A stretch of DNA of 64,000 nt from Burkholderiales bacterium PBB3 (GTDB lineage: Bacteria; Pseudomonadota; Gammaproteobacteria; Burkholderiales; Burkholderiaceae_C): the NCBI GenBank assembly GCA_002256115.1, contig NKIK01000003.1:62001-126000 (forward strand), read 5' to 3'. Shown in pieces: positions 32,860 through 41,855 of the stretch; position 1 is the stretch's first letter; the number at the start of each line of letters is the position of its first letter. Below the pieces are notes generated by a model. That model saw only the letters and a program-made list of their open reading frames with translations. It was not told the origin of the DNA and did no database searches. Made by a program: the position numbers and the translations under genes.

Positions 32860-34482
32860 TCAGCCAATCACCTTGGTGGCAGTCACGTCCAGCTTGGGCG
32901 GAGTCTCAAAGGTGTGGAACGGCGCAGGCGATGGGACTTCCCACTCCAAGCCTTCTGCAGCTTCCCACGGTCTCTGCGGCGCTTTTTTGCCCTTGCCCAT
33001 CATCGTTGGAAGCACGATAAACAGGAAGAAGAACACTTGGGCGAAGCCGAAGAAGAAGGCACCTATGGATGCCAGCGCATTGAAGTCGGCAAACTGCATC
33101 GGGTAGTCGGCGTAACGACGAGGCATACCGGCCAGACCCAAGAAGTGCATTGGGAAGAAGGTCACGTTGAACGCGATCAGCGACCACCAGAAGTGGATCT
33201 TGCCCATGGTTTCGTTGTACATGACACCCGTCCACTTGGGCGACCAGTAGTAGTAACCAGCAAACATCGCATACAAAGAACCCGCCACCAGCACATAGTG
33301 GAAGTGGGCGACCACGTAGTAGGTGTCTTGCAGCTGAATGTCGATTGGCGCCATGGCCAAAATCAGGCCGGTGAAGCCACCCATGGTGAACACGAAGATG
33401 AAGCCCACCGCGAACAGCATCGGGGTTTCAAACGTCATGGAGCCTTGCCACATGGTGGCGATCCAGTTGAAGATCTTCACGGCGGTCGGCACGGCAATCA
33501 ACATGGTTGCGTACATGAAGAACAGCTGGCCTGTCACCGGCATGCCGGTGGTGAACATATGGTGCGCCCACACGATGAAGGACAGAATCGCGATAGAAGA
33601 GGTCGCGTACACCATGGAGGCGTAGCCGAACAGCTTTTTGCGCGCAAATGCGGGGACGATCTGGCTGACGATGCCGAAGGCCGGCAAGATCATGATGTAC
33701 ACCTCGGGGTGGCCGAAGAACCAGAAGATGTGCTGGTACATCACCGGGTCACCACCGCCAGCGGGGTTGAAGAAACTGGTGCCAAAGTGGCGGTCTGTCA
33801 GCGTCATGGTGATCGCACCAGCCAACACGGGCATCACGGCGATTAGCAAGTAAGCGGTAATCAACCAAGTCCAGCAGAACATCGGCATCTTCATCAGTGT
33901 CATGCCAGGGGCGCGCATGTTGAGGATGGTCACGATGATGTTGATCGAACCCATGATGGAAGAGGCACCCAGGATGTGCATGGCAAAAATACCAGCGTCC
34001 ATGGAGGGACCCATTTGCAAGGTCAGCGGTGCGTACAGCGTCCAGCCAGCAGCGGGTGCGCCACCAGGCATGAAGAACGAACCCACCAACATACAAGCCG
34101 CCGGAATCATCAGCCAGAAGCTGAAGTTATTCATCCGGGCAAAAGCCATATCAGCCGCACCAATCTGCAGCGGAATCATCCAGTTCGCAAAGCCGACGAA
34201 GCCCGGCATGATCGCCCCGAACACCATGATCAGTCCGTGCATGGTCGTCAAGGAGTTGAACAACTCCGGGTTCACCAATTGCAAGCCCGGCTGAAACAGC
34301 TCGGCGCGGATCAGCAGCGCCAAAACGCCGCCCACCATCAACATGGTGAAGGAGAACAGCAGGTACAAAGTACCGATGTCTTTGTGGTTGGTCGCGAAGA
34401 CCCACCGACGCCAGCCCGTGGGGGCATGGTGGTCGTGGTGATCGTCATGGGCGTGATCGTGATGGTCTAAAACGGCGCTCAT
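32860..34482 (-). CDS. ctaD: Cytochrome c oxidase subunit I (aa3 type)
   Basis: Subunit I (CoxA) carries heme a and the heme a3-CuB oxygen-reducing site. The 540-residue protein has twelve helices; [40 protein letters not shown] (the His-Pro-Glu-Val-Tyr with the crosslinked Tyr), WAHHMFTTG (two CuB His) and [12 protein letters not shown] (heme His pair) are all present. The N-terminus is His-rich ([14 protein letters not shown]), which is common in this order. The ATG at 34482 follows an AAGGA site; an upstream in-frame start at 34506 lacks one. Confidence 0.97.
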   Translation of the reverse strand: MSAVLDHHDHAHDDHHDHHAPTGWRRWVFATNHKDIGTLYLLFSFTMLMVGGVLALLIRAELFQPGLQLVNPELFNSLTTMHGLIMVFGAIMPGFVGFANWMIPLQIGAADMAFARMNNFSFWLMIPAACMLVGSFFMPGGAPAAGWTLYAPLTLQMGPSMDAGIFAMHILGASSIMGSINIIVTILNMRAPGMTLMKMPMFCWTWLITAYLLIAVMPVLAGAITMTLTDRHFGTSFFNPAGGGDPVMYQHIFWFFGHPEVYIMILPAFGIVSQIVPAFARKKLFGYASMVYATSSIAILSFIVWAHHMFTTGMPVTGQLFFMYATMLIAVPTAVKIFNWIATMWQGSMTFETPMLFAVGFIFVFTMGGFTGLILAMAPIDIQLQDTYYVVAHFHYVLVAGSLYAMFAGYYYWSPKWTGVMYNETMGKIHFWWSLIAFNVTFFPMHFLGLAGMPRRYADYPMQFADFNALASIGAFFFGFAQVFFFLFIVLPTMMGKGKKAPQRPWEAAEGLEWEVPSPAPFHTFETPPKLDVTATKVIG

Positions 34483-34550
34483 TCTGGTGTCCTTCTCAAT
34501 TCTCAAAAATCTTATCTATCCGCGGATATCAGCCGTGAAGCGGGGCTGCA

Positions 34551-35750
34551 TTACTTGCGCAGCGCCAAAATTTCGGCGGGCTGAACCACTTGGCCAGTCT
34601 TGTTGGACCAATTGTTCTTGGTGTAGCTAATCACGGCTGCAATATCGGTGTCGCTCAAGGCTTTCCAGGACGGCATCGAATTGTTGTTTTGCCCATTAAG
34701 CAAAACCAGGATTTGCTTCTTGTGGTCAGCATCGAGCACCACGGCTGCGCCATCCAATGCTTTGATAGCACCAGCGCCTTTGCCGTTGGCTTGGTGGCAG
34801 GCCGCGCAGTTTTGGGCGTAGACCTTCTCGCCGCGCTTCACGATATCGTCCAAAGCCCAGACCTTGCTTGGGTCATCCGCCTTGGCGGCCAGCTTCTTCT
34901 TCTCTGCACCCACCCAGGCGCTGTAGTCTTCTGCGGACACGACCTTCACGTGGATAGGCATGTAAGCGTGCTCTTTGCCGCACAGTTCGGCGCACTGGCC
35001 GTAGTAGTCGCCCACTTTTTCAGCACGGAACCAGGTGTCGCGCACAAAACCCGGGATAGCGTCTTGCTTGATACCGAAAGCTGGCACCATGAAAGCGTGG
35101 ATTACGTCATTGGCCGTAGTGATGATGCGGACTTTGCGGTCCACGGGCACCACCAACGGGTTGTCGACTTTCAAAAGGTAGTCGTTGTTAGGGACTTCGC
35201 CAGCCTTGGGGCCGCCGTTGTTGGACATTTCGCGCTGATTGGCATCCAGAGTGGAGACGAACGAAATTCCTTCACCCTCACCCTTCAGGTAGTCGTAGCC
35301 CCATTTCCACTGCATGCCCGTGGTCTTGATGGTCAGGTCGGCATTGGTGGTGTCTTTCATAGCCACCACCACTTTGGTAGCGGGCAGAGCCATCAAAATC
35401 ACGATCACGAAAGGAACGATGGTCCAGATGATTTCAACGCTAACCGACTCATGGAAGGTGGCAGCTTTGTGGCCCTTGGACTTGCGGTGCTTCCAGATCG
35501 AATAGAACATGACCGCGAACACAGCAAAAAAGATGACAGTACACAAAATCATCATGAACCAGTGCAGCCACTGCTGCTCCCGCGCGATGGCGGTAACAGC
35601 GGGGTGCAGATTCAATTGATTCACGGCCGGGCCACCTGGCAAGTCGCCAGTCACGCCAGTGGCGTAGGCAACACCAAATACCACTGAACCCATCCAAGCC
35701 CCAGCTGCCAGCAGCAGCGTGACCAACGTGTTGAAAATGCGCTTCATCAT
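34551..35750 (-). CDS. ctaC: Cytochrome c oxidase subunit II with fused cytochrome c domain
   Basis: Subunit II (CoxB) takes electrons from cytochrome c through CuA. After a signal peptide (MMKRIFNTLVTLLLAAGAWM) come two membrane helices, the cupredoxin domain with CuA ligands in FGQCAEL-type YGQCAELCGKEHAYMP, and a C-terminal c-type heme domain with CAACHQ (about 308-313) and a distal Met in NNSMPSW. The fusion makes this a caa3-like enzyme. I chose ATG 35750, with a second at 35747. It is the first gene of the oxidase operon. Confidence 0.95.
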   Translation of the reverse strand: MMKRIFNTLVTLLLAAGAWMGSVVFGVAYATGVTGDLPGGPAVNQLNLHPAVTAIAREQQWLHWFMMILCTVIFFAVFAVMFYSIWKHRKSKGHKAATFHESVSVEIIWTIVPFVIVILMALPATKVVVAMKDTTNADLTIKTTGMQWKWGYDYLKGEGEGISFVSTLDANQREMSNNGGPKAGEVPNNDYLLKVDNPLVVPVDRKVRIITTANDVIHAFMVPAFGIKQDAIPGFVRDTWFRAEKVGDYYGQCAELCGKEHAYMPIHVKVVSAEDYSAWVGAEKKKLAAKADDPSKVWALDDIVKRGEKVYAQNCAACHQANGKGAGAIKALDGAAVVLDADHKKQILVLLNGQNNNSMPSWKALSDTDIAAVISYTKNNWSNKTGQVVQPAEILALRK

Positions 35751-35817
35751 GTTCACTTTCGAATGCCCCATAAAACCAAAACCTTAGAAGTCTAAGCCAG
35801 ACCTGCTTCAAACCACC

Positions 35818-36294
35818 TCAAACCATCCGCAATGCCAACCGAATCTCACGGGCCAAAGCCGGGCGAAGTTCGGGGCGCACAAAGCGCCCTACCCGTACCG
35901 TTTTGCCCTGCCCAGTCAGCTCAATCAACGACTTGTCGTAAGCGCCCGGCTCGACCCGCACCCAGTTACCCAGGAATTCGGACCGCTCCAGCTTGCCACC
36001 GCACTCCAGCTCCACCAGCAAACGACCGTCTTGCAAGACGATGCGTTCCCCATCGGTAGCATGCCGGGCGTAAACAAAAAAGGCCACGCCCAACATCAGC
36101 ATTTCAAGAAAGGCGAAGGGCAGCACCAAGGTGGCCCCTTGCATCCAAAAAAAACCGGAAATTGCCAGGGACACGAAACACAGTGAGAGGTAAACCGCCG
36201 CCAATTGCGCGGGAGTCACCGAACAATTACGCTGTAAAAACCACTGGATGTTGCGCCCTTGCACCGTTGCAAACCGGAAAACCAGATTTGTCAT
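35818..36294 (-). CDS. DUF2244 family membrane protein
   Basis: The 158-residue protein starts MTNLVFRFATVQGRNIQWFLQRNCSVTPAQ and has two adjacent membrane helices (about 32-50 and 56-75), then a soluble domain with GNWVRVEPGAYDKSLIELTGQGKTVRVGRFV, the pattern of DUF2244. The family sits near cytochrome oxidase genes in many proteobacteria but has no known activity. It is 67 bp upstream of ctaC on the same strand, so it may be cotranscribed with the oxidase operon. Confidence 0.88.
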   Translation of the reverse strand: MTNLVFRFATVQGRNIQWFLQRNCSVTPAQLAAVYLSLCFVSLAISGFFWMQGATLVLPFAFLEMLMLGVAFFVYARHATDGERIVLQDGRLLVELECGGKLERSEFLGNWVRVEPGAYDKSLIELTGQGKTVRVGRFVRPELRPALAREIRLALRMV

Positions 36295-36438
36295 GCGTTT
36301 TGCCTGCATTGACCGGCTCCAAGAAGCCGGGTCCGCAATCAAGGGGTATGCCTTGATTTTCCAAGGGGCAATTGTAGCCCAGCGAACCTGGCCCAGGACC
36401 GGTGCCAGCTATCCCGACAGGCCTGTGCGGGCATCGAT

Positions 36439-37353
36439 TCAGGCTGCCCCGGACCGGGGTTGGCGCAAAGCGGCCCGCATTTCATCCAATGAAATGGAAG
36501 TCTGGGGCGCTACGGCAAGTCGGGGCTTGGGTTTGAAGGCGTGGCCGTAGACCACTTCAAAGGTCACAGTCAGACGCCCATCGCCACCTGGCGGGGTCAG
36601 CCCGGCGCGCACGGCTTCCAGCCAGCGGGCCTTCCAGCCCCGGCCACGCAGGCCCGCGAAGCGGTGGATATTCAGATTGCGCCCGAGTTGCCGCAGCTCG
36701 TCCAGCAGCGCCTCCGGACTGGAGTAGCTCAGCGTGATGCGCTCCATATCCATGATGGGCTCGGCAAACCCTGCACCCACCAGCATGTCGCCCCAGTCGT
36801 GCATATCAGTGAAATCGTGGGATGGCAAGGGCCAACCCTGCTGCGCATACACCCGGCGGAGTTGACCCAGCGTGTCGGGCCCCAGGCAGGAAAACATCAA
36901 AAACCCGTCGCTGGCCAGCAGGCTGTGCCACTGGGCGATCAACGCCTGTGGGTCAGGTGCCATGTGCAAGGCCATATTCGCCCACAGCATTTGAACGGGC
37001 GCGTCAGGGAGCCGAAAGTGCCGCTTCGGTCCCATCCAGCGCTGCGGACTCCACCACGGTTTTGCTATAAATTTAGAAGCTGCTCCCGCACTATCCATGG
37101 GCATTTCGGGCATAAAACACTCTGAATTTGGATAGCGACGCTCCAACAGAGCTTGGGCCTGCACCCCTCCGCGCAGTGGCTCCCAATGCAGCCAAGTGGC
37201 GGGCTTCAGGGTCATCCACTGCAGGCGGTCCTCCATGCGGCGCGCCACTTCTTCGTGCAGCCAGGGCGAAGCCGCCATGGGCTGCGACGGCAACAGCGCA
37301 GCCCAACGCGCGGCGGCGGTGGCATCAAGGGTGGGGGGGCGGCTGGTAGGCAT
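36439..37353 (-). CDS. BioC-like SAM-dependent methyltransferase
   Basis: BioC methylates malonyl-ACP to begin pimelate synthesis for biotin. The 304-residue protein has a divergent N-terminal glycine region and later VQMLWANMALHMAPDPQALIAQWHSLLASDGFLMFSCLGPDTLGQLRRVYAQQGW, which fits the post-motif II/III region of BioC (SN.ALQW.., L.PGG.L.FS..G..T). Other biotin genes are not nearby, so the function is a family inference. A copy of the 38-bp repeat (37063-37100) adds DSAGAASKFIAKP within the domain. The ATG at 37353 faces comF across 35 bp. Confidence 0.78.
   Translation of the reverse strand: MPTSRPPTLDATAAARWAALLPSQPMAASPWLHEEVARRMEDRLQWMTLKPATWLHWEPLRGGVQAQALLERRYPNSECFMPEMPMDSAGAASKFIAKPWWSPQRWMGPKRHFRLPDAPVQMLWANMALHMAPDPQALIAQWHSLLASDGFLMFSCLGPDTLGQLRRVYAQQGWPLPSHDFTDMHDWGDMLVGAGFAEPIMDMERITLSYSSPEALLDELRQLGRNLNIHRFAGLRGRGWKARWLEAVRAGLTPPGGDGRLTVTFEVVYGHAFKPKPRLAVAPQTSISLDEMRAALRQPRSGAA
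37063..37100 (-). repeat. 38-bp embedded repeat, copy 5, inside the BioC-like gene
   Basis: Plus-strand TGCTATAAATTTAGAAGCTG followed by CTCCCGCACTATCCATGG. In the gene it is read as MDSAGAASKFIA, the same frame as imuB copy 2. Confidence 0.85.
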
Positions 37354-37388
37354 GGGATAGGGCAGAGCGTGGCGAGTATATTGGCTCG

Positions 37389-38084
37389 ATGTTTCGTACC
37401 CTGCTGCAAGGTCTATCGCGCCACATGCCCAGCCAATGCGCGGTCTGCCACAGTTGGCCCTCGCAGCCGGTGTGCGAGGCCTGCGTGGGCCAATTTGCCC
37501 AGCCCCAACATCGCTGCCACACCTGCGCCCTGCCGCTGACCGGCAGCGCCACCCAATGCGGAGCCTGCCTGCGTGAGCCGCCACCCGTAGACCAGTGCTT
37601 GGCCGCCGTGGCCTACGCCTACCCGTGGTCGGATCTGGTCGTGGCCTTCAAATTTCAACAGCACCCGGCATGGGCGCGTGGCTTGGCGCTGCTGATGCGC
37701 AGCGCCCCGTGGGTGGAGCCAGCGCTGGACGCTGCGGATGTACTGCTGCCCCTGCCCTTGTCGAAAGCACGCCTGCAATGGCGGGGCTATAACCAGGCCC
37801 AACTGCTGGCCCAGGCGCTGGAGCCCGGCAAATGCCAGACCGAAGTGCTGCTGCGGATCAAAGACACGCCACCCCAGAGCAGCCTCCCGCGCAGCGAGCG
37901 CCTGGCCAGCGTCCGCGATGCGTTTGCGATTGACCCGCTGCAGATCGACCAGTTGCGCGGCAAAAACGTGGTGCTGGTGGACGATGTGATGACCAGTGGC
38001 GCGTCGCTGGCGGCGGCGGCACGGGTGATCCGCCATGCAGGGGCTGCCCACATCACCGCCTTGGTCTTTGCTCGGACTGAATGA
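37389..38084 (+). CDS. comF: ComF family phosphoribosyltransferase-like protein
   Basis: ComF proteins (GntX in E. coli) take part in DNA uptake in competent species and otherwise have unclear roles. The 231-residue protein has an N-terminal zinc-finger region with CAVCHS, CEAC, CHTCALP and CGACL, then a PRTase domain with the nucleotide-binding VVLVDDVMTSGASLAAAARVI (about 195-215). Length is normal. It is divergent from the BioC-like gene and is followed by trmL, whose ATG lies 12 bp after the stop. Confidence 0.9.
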   Translation: MFRTLLQGLSRHMPSQCAVCHSWPSQPVCEACVGQFAQPQHRCHTCALPLTGSATQCGACLREPPPVDQCLAAVAYAYPWSDLVVAFKFQQHPAWARGLALLMRSAPWVEPALDAADVLLPLPLSKARLQWRGYNQAQLLAQALEPGKCQTEVLLRIKDTPPQSSLPRSERLASVRDAFAIDPLQIDQLRGKNVVLVDDVMTSGASLAAAARVIRHAGAAHITALVFARTE

Positions 38085-38095
38085 CAATACCGCCC

Positions 38096-38581
38096 ATGTT
38101 TCATATTGTTCTGGTTGCGCCCGAAATTCCACCCAATACGGGCAACGTCATCCGCCTGGCGGCCAACACTGGCTGCACGCTGCACTTGGTGGAGCCACTG
38201 GGTTTTTCGATGGCCGACAAGCACATGCGCCGTGCTGGGCTCGATTACCACGAGTACGCAACGCTGCGCAAACACGCCGATTGGGATACTTTTTTGCAAA
38301 CCGAGAAGCCCGACACCACGCGCCTGTTTGCGCTCACCACACGCGGCACAGGCCGGGTGCACGACGTAGCGTTTCAGCCGGGTGACTGGCTGGTGTTTGG
38401 CTCGGAGACCAAAGGTTTATCAGACGCCGTGCGCGCCAGCTTTGCGCCCGCACAGGGCCTCAAACTCCCGATGCTGCCGGGCCAGCGCAGCCTGAATCTG
38501 AGCAACGCCGTGGCGGTGACGGTGTTTGAAGCCTGGCGGCAAAACGGCTTTCAGGCCGCCGCGCCTATCGCTACCGTTTAA
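38096..38581 (+). CDS. trmL: tRNA (cytidine(34)-2'-O)-methyltransferase TrmL
   Basis: TrmL methylates the ribose of the wobble base in tRNA-Leu. The 161-residue SPOUT protein has HIVLVAPEIPPNTGNVIRLAANTG, the middle MRRAGLDYHEYA and the knot motifs VFGSETKGLS (about 100-109) and LPMLPGQRSLNLSNAVAVTVFEAWRQ. I chose the ATG at 38096 rather than the ATG at 38081 that overlaps the comF stop. Its stop overlaps the end of the convergent MaoC gene by 4 bp. Confidence 0.95.
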   Translation: MFHIVLVAPEIPPNTGNVIRLAANTGCTLHLVEPLGFSMADKHMRRAGLDYHEYATLRKHADWDTFLQTEKPDTTRLFALTTRGTGRVHDVAFQPGDWLVFGSETKGLSDAVRASFAPAQGLKLPMLPGQRSLNLSNAVAVTVFEAWRQNGFQAAAPIATV

Positions 38582-39033
38582 GGGTAAGAGCGCGCAATCG
38601 ACTCGGCGATGCACACCGGCTTGGTGACTCCCTCGCGCTCCACCGCCACTTCCCATGTCATCTGCATACCGTTGTTGTCAATTGGGTCGCAGGCCAGCAG
38701 CTTCATGCGGGCGCGCAGGCGGCTGCCCACGGGTACGGGCGACGTAAACCGCACCTTGTTCAAGCCATAGTTCACACCCATACGGGTTTGCAAAATGTGC
38801 AGGGCCGACTCAAAAAAGCGCGGCAACATCGACAGCGTCAAAAACCCGTGCGCAATAGGCGCGCCAAACGGACCAGCCTTGGCCCGCTCCACGTCCACGT
38901 GAATCCACTGGTGGTCGCCCGTGGCCTGGGCGAACAGATTGACTTGTTCTTGGGTAACGGTGATCCAGTCGCTCTCGGCAACGTCTTGGCCCACCAGCGC
39001 GGCCACTTCGGCCAATGTTTGGAATGTTTTCAT
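38578..39033 (-). CDS. MaoC-like hotdog-fold enoyl-CoA hydratase
   Basis: R-specific hydratases of this family hydrate enoyl-CoA. The 151-residue protein has ESDWITVTQEQVNLFAQATGDHQWIHVDVERAKAGPFGAPIAHGFLTLSMLP, with the catalytic Asp/His dyad in TGDHQWIH and the Ser/Gly in AHGFLTLS. This close match to PhaJ-like/MaoC proteins supports an enzymatic role in fatty acid or polyhydroxyalkanoate metabolism; the exact substrate is not shown. A nested-hairpin element lies upstream, between it and parA. Confidence 0.92.
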   Translation of the reverse strand: MKTFQTLAEVAALVGQDVAESDWITVTQEQVNLFAQATGDHQWIHVDVERAKAGPFGAPIAHGFLTLSMLPRFFESALHILQTRMGVNYGLNKVRFTSPVPVGSRLRARMKLLACDPIDNNGMQMTWEVAVEREGVTKPVCIAESIARSYP

Positions 39034-39097
39034 GCGAGGACTTTAAGCCCAGGGGCTGCTTGGGGCTGTAAACCCAGCGACAAAGCACATGCATGTC

Positions 39098-39193
39098 GGG
39101 AGTTTGGGCGACATAGCGTTTTGCGCAGGTCAAGGAGGAGCCCGCGCAGCGGGCGGGGGACACGGAGCAAAGCGCTATGGCGCCCAAAATCCC
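39098..39193 (+). repeat. Nested-hairpin element, copy 3
   Basis: Outer arms 39098-39123 and 39168-39193 pair at 23 of 26 positions. The core (39124-39167) starts CGCAGGTCAAGGAGGAG, has the inner hairpin GCCCGC-GCA-GCGGGC and ends GGGGGACACGGAG. The outer arm (GGGAGTTTGGGCG) is specific to this site. It lies just after the stop of the minus-strand parA gene. Confidence 0.9.
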
Positions 39194-39211
39194 AGCGCTA
39201 GCAAGTAACGC

Positions 39212-39829
39212 CTAAGCCTCCAGCCACTCACAAATACTCTCCCACTGCACCAAATCTTTCTCCACCCGGCCAGGAGCCACATCAAACAGCGTGAGCCCAC
39301 GAGCGGCCAAATGGATGTAGTTTTGCGTGTCCCGCAAATAGCTCAGCACCGGCACGCCCAACTGATCCACAAACTCGTGCAGCTTGTCACTGGCAATCGT
39401 GCGGGCGTCCACCCGCATGCCAATCAACCCGATCTTGATCCGGTCGGCGTGCTTGTGCGCCGCCAACTGGTCCAAAAAAGCGCGTGTCGCAAAAATATCG
39501 AAAACACTGGGCTGCATCGGAATGACGATCTTGTTGGCGATCTTCAGCACCTCATTGAGCCGCGCGCCGTGCAGACCACCGGGTGTGTCCAGCACCACAT
39601 GCGTCGTGCCTTTGGGCGGCTTGGCAATCGCATCGCGGTCAATATCCCAGGTGGTGATCTTGCGCGCGGCGGCGGGGCGCAGGCCCAGCCACAGCGCCGA
39701 GGACTGCTGCCGGTCGGCGTCGCCCAACATCACGGCATGGCCGCGTGCGGCGAAATAGCCCGCAATATTGGTGGCCAGCGTCGACTTGCCAGCGCCGCCT
39801 TTTGGATTTGCTACAACAACCACTGGCAT
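39212..39829 (-). CDS. ParA-family ATPase (MinD/ParA type)
   Basis: The 205-residue protein starts with the deviant Walker A VVANPKGGAGKSTLATN (about 5-21), has the Walker A' segment VMLGDADRQQSSALWL and Walker B VVLDTPGGLHG. ParA ATPases position plasmids, chromosomes or protein complexes. There is no parB gene beside it, so it is an orphan ParA; chemotaxis-cluster or carboxysome-type cargo cannot be shown. I chose ATG 39829 because AAGGGAG lies 8 bp before it; a GTG at 39838 is also possible. Confidence 0.87.
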   Translation of the reverse strand: MPVVVVANPKGGAGKSTLATNIAGYFAARGHAVMLGDADRQQSSALWLGLRPAAARKITTWDIDRDAIAKPPKGTTHVVLDTPGGLHGARLNEVLKIANKIVIPMQPSVFDIFATRAFLDQLAAHKHADRIKIGLIGMRVDARTIASDKLHEFVDQLGVPVLSYLRDTQNYIHLAARGLTLFDVAPGRVEKDLVQWESICEWLEA

Positions 39830-39926
39830 ACGCTGCACTCCCTTGTAGATGACAGGACGGGTCTGCAGTGCAGACTACGGTCTGTACCGAGAACACCCCT
39901 CATTAAAGTAATGCTATGTTAGCGCC

Positions 39927-41855
39927 ATGGAAACACCCGCCCCCACCTGGTTAATAAACACCTTCATTTACCTGAGCGCCGCTGTGGTGGCCGTACCACT
40001 GAGCCAGGCGCTCGGCTTGGGCTCCATCATTGGCTACCTGGCGGCCGGCATGGCCATCGGCCCCTGGGGTCTGGGCCTGGTGACCAATGTCGAAGACATC
40101 CTGCACTTTGCCGAGTTCGGTGTGGTGCTGATGCTGTTTCTGGTGGGCCTGGAACTGGAGCCCAAGCGCCTGTGGAGCATGCGCCGCCCGATTTTTGGTT
40201 GGGGCAGCGCCCAGGTGCTGGGTTGCACCGCGGCGATTTTTGCCTTGGCCATGGTGGCGGGTGCGCCCTGGCGGGTGGCGTTGGTGGCGGGCATGGGCTT
40301 GGCGTTGTCCAGCACAGCCATTGCGCTACAGGTGATGAATGAGCGCAATTTGATGCGCACTGGCAGTGGCCAGGCCGGGTTCTCCATTCTGTTGTTCCAG
40401 GATATTGCCGCCATCCCCATTTTGGCCCTGCTGCCCCTTTTAGGGCAAAGTTTGGAGGCCAATGGGGCTACAACGCCCGTCAATCATGCGGGAGAAGCTC
40501 TCAAAATAATAGCAGTCATTGGTGGCATTGTGCTCGGCGGGCGCATCGCCATCCGCCCGGTGTTCCGATTCATTGCGCGCAGCCGCGCGCCAGAGATCTT
40601 CACGGCGGCCTCGCTGCTGCTGGTCGTCGGCATTGCCGGGCTGATGCAGTTAGTCGGCCTGTCGATGGCCTTGGGGGCGTTTTTGGCCGGTGTGCTGTTG
40701 GCCGAAAGCGAATACCGCCGCGAGCTGGAAACCAATATCGAACCTTTCAAGGGTTTACTGCTGGGCTTGTTTTTCATCGCCGTGGGCATGGGCATTGACT
40801 TTGGCGTGCTGGCCGAATTCCCGCTGCAAATGCTGGCTATCGTGGTCGGGTTTCTGGCGGTGAAAGCAGCGGTCATCTACGGCATCGGGCGGTACATCGG
40901 CCTGCCGTTTCAAGAGCGGCCAGTCTTCACCTTGCTGCTAGCCCAGGGCGGTGAATTTGCGTTCGTGGTGTTTCAGGCGGCCGAGGGGGCCAATGTGTTT
41001 TCCAGCCAGACCTCGTCTTTACTGGTGGGCTCGGTGGCCATCTCCATGCTGGTAAGCCCACTGATTCTGGTGGCCATGGACCGCTGGCTGCTGCCGCGCT
41101 ACGCCCACTGCGGCGTGCCGGTGTTGGAAGAAATTTCTGAGCAGCAAGACGCCCCCGTCATCATTGCCGGCATGGGCCGCTATGGGCAAATCATCGCCCG
41201 CGTGCTGATTGCCCAAGGCTATAACTGCACGGTGCTGGACCATGATGCCGAGATGATTGAAACGGCCCGCCGCGTGGGCTACCGCGTGTTTTATGGCGAC
41301 GCTACGCGGCTGGACCTGCTGCGCACGGCGGGTATTGCCAAGGCCAAGCTACTGGTGGTGGCGGTGGACAATGTGGAGCAAAGCCTGGCGGTGGTGGACC
41401 TGGCCAAAGAGCACTACCCCGACCTGCCCCTGGTGGCCCGTGCCCGCGATGTGACGCACTGGAACCAACTGCGCGACCGCGGTGTGATGCTGGTGCAACG
41501 GGAAATGTTCGAGTCCAGCCTGGCCAGCGCCCGCAGCGTGCTGGAGATTCTGGGTCAGTCCCCTGAGGCATCTTTGCAAACGGTTTCTCGGTTCCGCCAG
41601 CACAACCTGGAGCTGTTTGAGCAACTCCACCCGCACTACAAAGACAGTGCCAAACTGATGTCCGTGATCAAGCAGGGGCGCCAGCAGTTTGAAGAGCAAA
41701 TGGCCCGCGAGCGCCAGGAACTGGCCCAATCCTCCGCGCCCCATGCCTCACTCGATCACCGCACGGGTGCCGACGTGGGCAACGCCGGTGGCGGGGGGGT
41801 ATTGGGAGGTGGCGAAGTAGAGCGTGTGGGCGGCGGTGGCGGCGCTGCTGCGTAA
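39927..41855 (+). CDS. Kef-type K+/H+ antiporter (CPA2) with RCK domain
   Basis: The 642-residue protein has a CPA2 membrane part of about 12 helices (FGVVLMLFLVGLELEPKRLW, MALSSTAIALQ, FQDIAAIPILALLPLL, GAFLAGVLLAES), then an RCK/TrkA-N domain (about 410-530) with the nucleotide loop GMGRYGQIIARVL and a tail. KefB/KefC proteins expel K+ in response to glutathione adducts and acidify the cytoplasm. No kefF/kefG partner gene adjoins it. The last 33 residues are Gly-rich and lie opposite the end of the next gene (100-bp overlap). A weak copy of the 38-bp repeat lies inside. Confidence 0.92.
   Translation: METPAPTWLINTFIYLSAAVVAVPLSQALGLGSIIGYLAAGMAIGPWGLGLVTNVEDILHFAEFGVVLMLFLVGLELEPKRLWSMRRPIFGWGSAQVLGCTAAIFALAMVAGAPWRVALVAGMGLALSSTAIALQVMNERNLMRTGSGQAGFSILLFQDIAAIPILALLPLLGQSLEANGATTPVNHAGEALKIIAVIGGIVLGGRIAIRPVFRFIARSRAPEIFTAASLLLVVGIAGLMQLVGLSMALGAFLAGVLLAESEYRRELETNIEPFKGLLLGLFFIAVGMGIDFGVLAEFPLQMLAIVVGFLAVKAAVIYGIGRYIGLPFQERPVFTLLLAQGGEFAFVVFQAAEGANVFSSQTSSLLVGSVAISMLVSPLILVAMDRWLLPRYAHCGVPVLEEISEQQDAPVIIAGMGRYGQIIARVLIAQGYNCTVLDHDAEMIETARRVGYRVFYGDATRLDLLRTAGIAKAKLLVVAVDNVEQSLAVVDLAKEHYPDLPLVARARDVTHWNQLRDRGVMLVQREMFESSLASARSVLEILGQSPEASLQTVSRFRQHNLELFEQLHPHYKDSAKLMSVIKQGRQQFEEQMARERQELAQSSAPHASLDHRTGADVGNAGGGGVLGGGEVERVGGGGGAAA
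40476..40514 (+). repeat. Degenerate copy of the 38-bp repeat inside the Kef-type gene
   Basis: CCCGTCAATCATGCGGGAGA followed by AGCTCTCAAAATAATAGCA keeps the GCGGGAG.AGCT and AATAGCA parts but has lost GGATAGT. It encodes NHAGEALKIIA. Probably an old insertion. Confidence 0.55.

Noticed and set aside
32791..33846. Plus-strand frame of 351 codons opposite ctaD
   Set aside because: It is His/Glu/Gly-rich shadow sequence of cytochrome oxidase subunit I, with no ribosome site.
34590..35687. Plus-strand frame of 365 codons opposite ctaC
   Set aside because: Shadow of a gene with clear CuA and heme motifs.
36313..36358. Two small hairpins between the DUF2244 and BioC-like genes, considered as terminator
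   Set aside because: Stems are short or interrupted and there is no T-run in the direction needed for the BioC-like gene.
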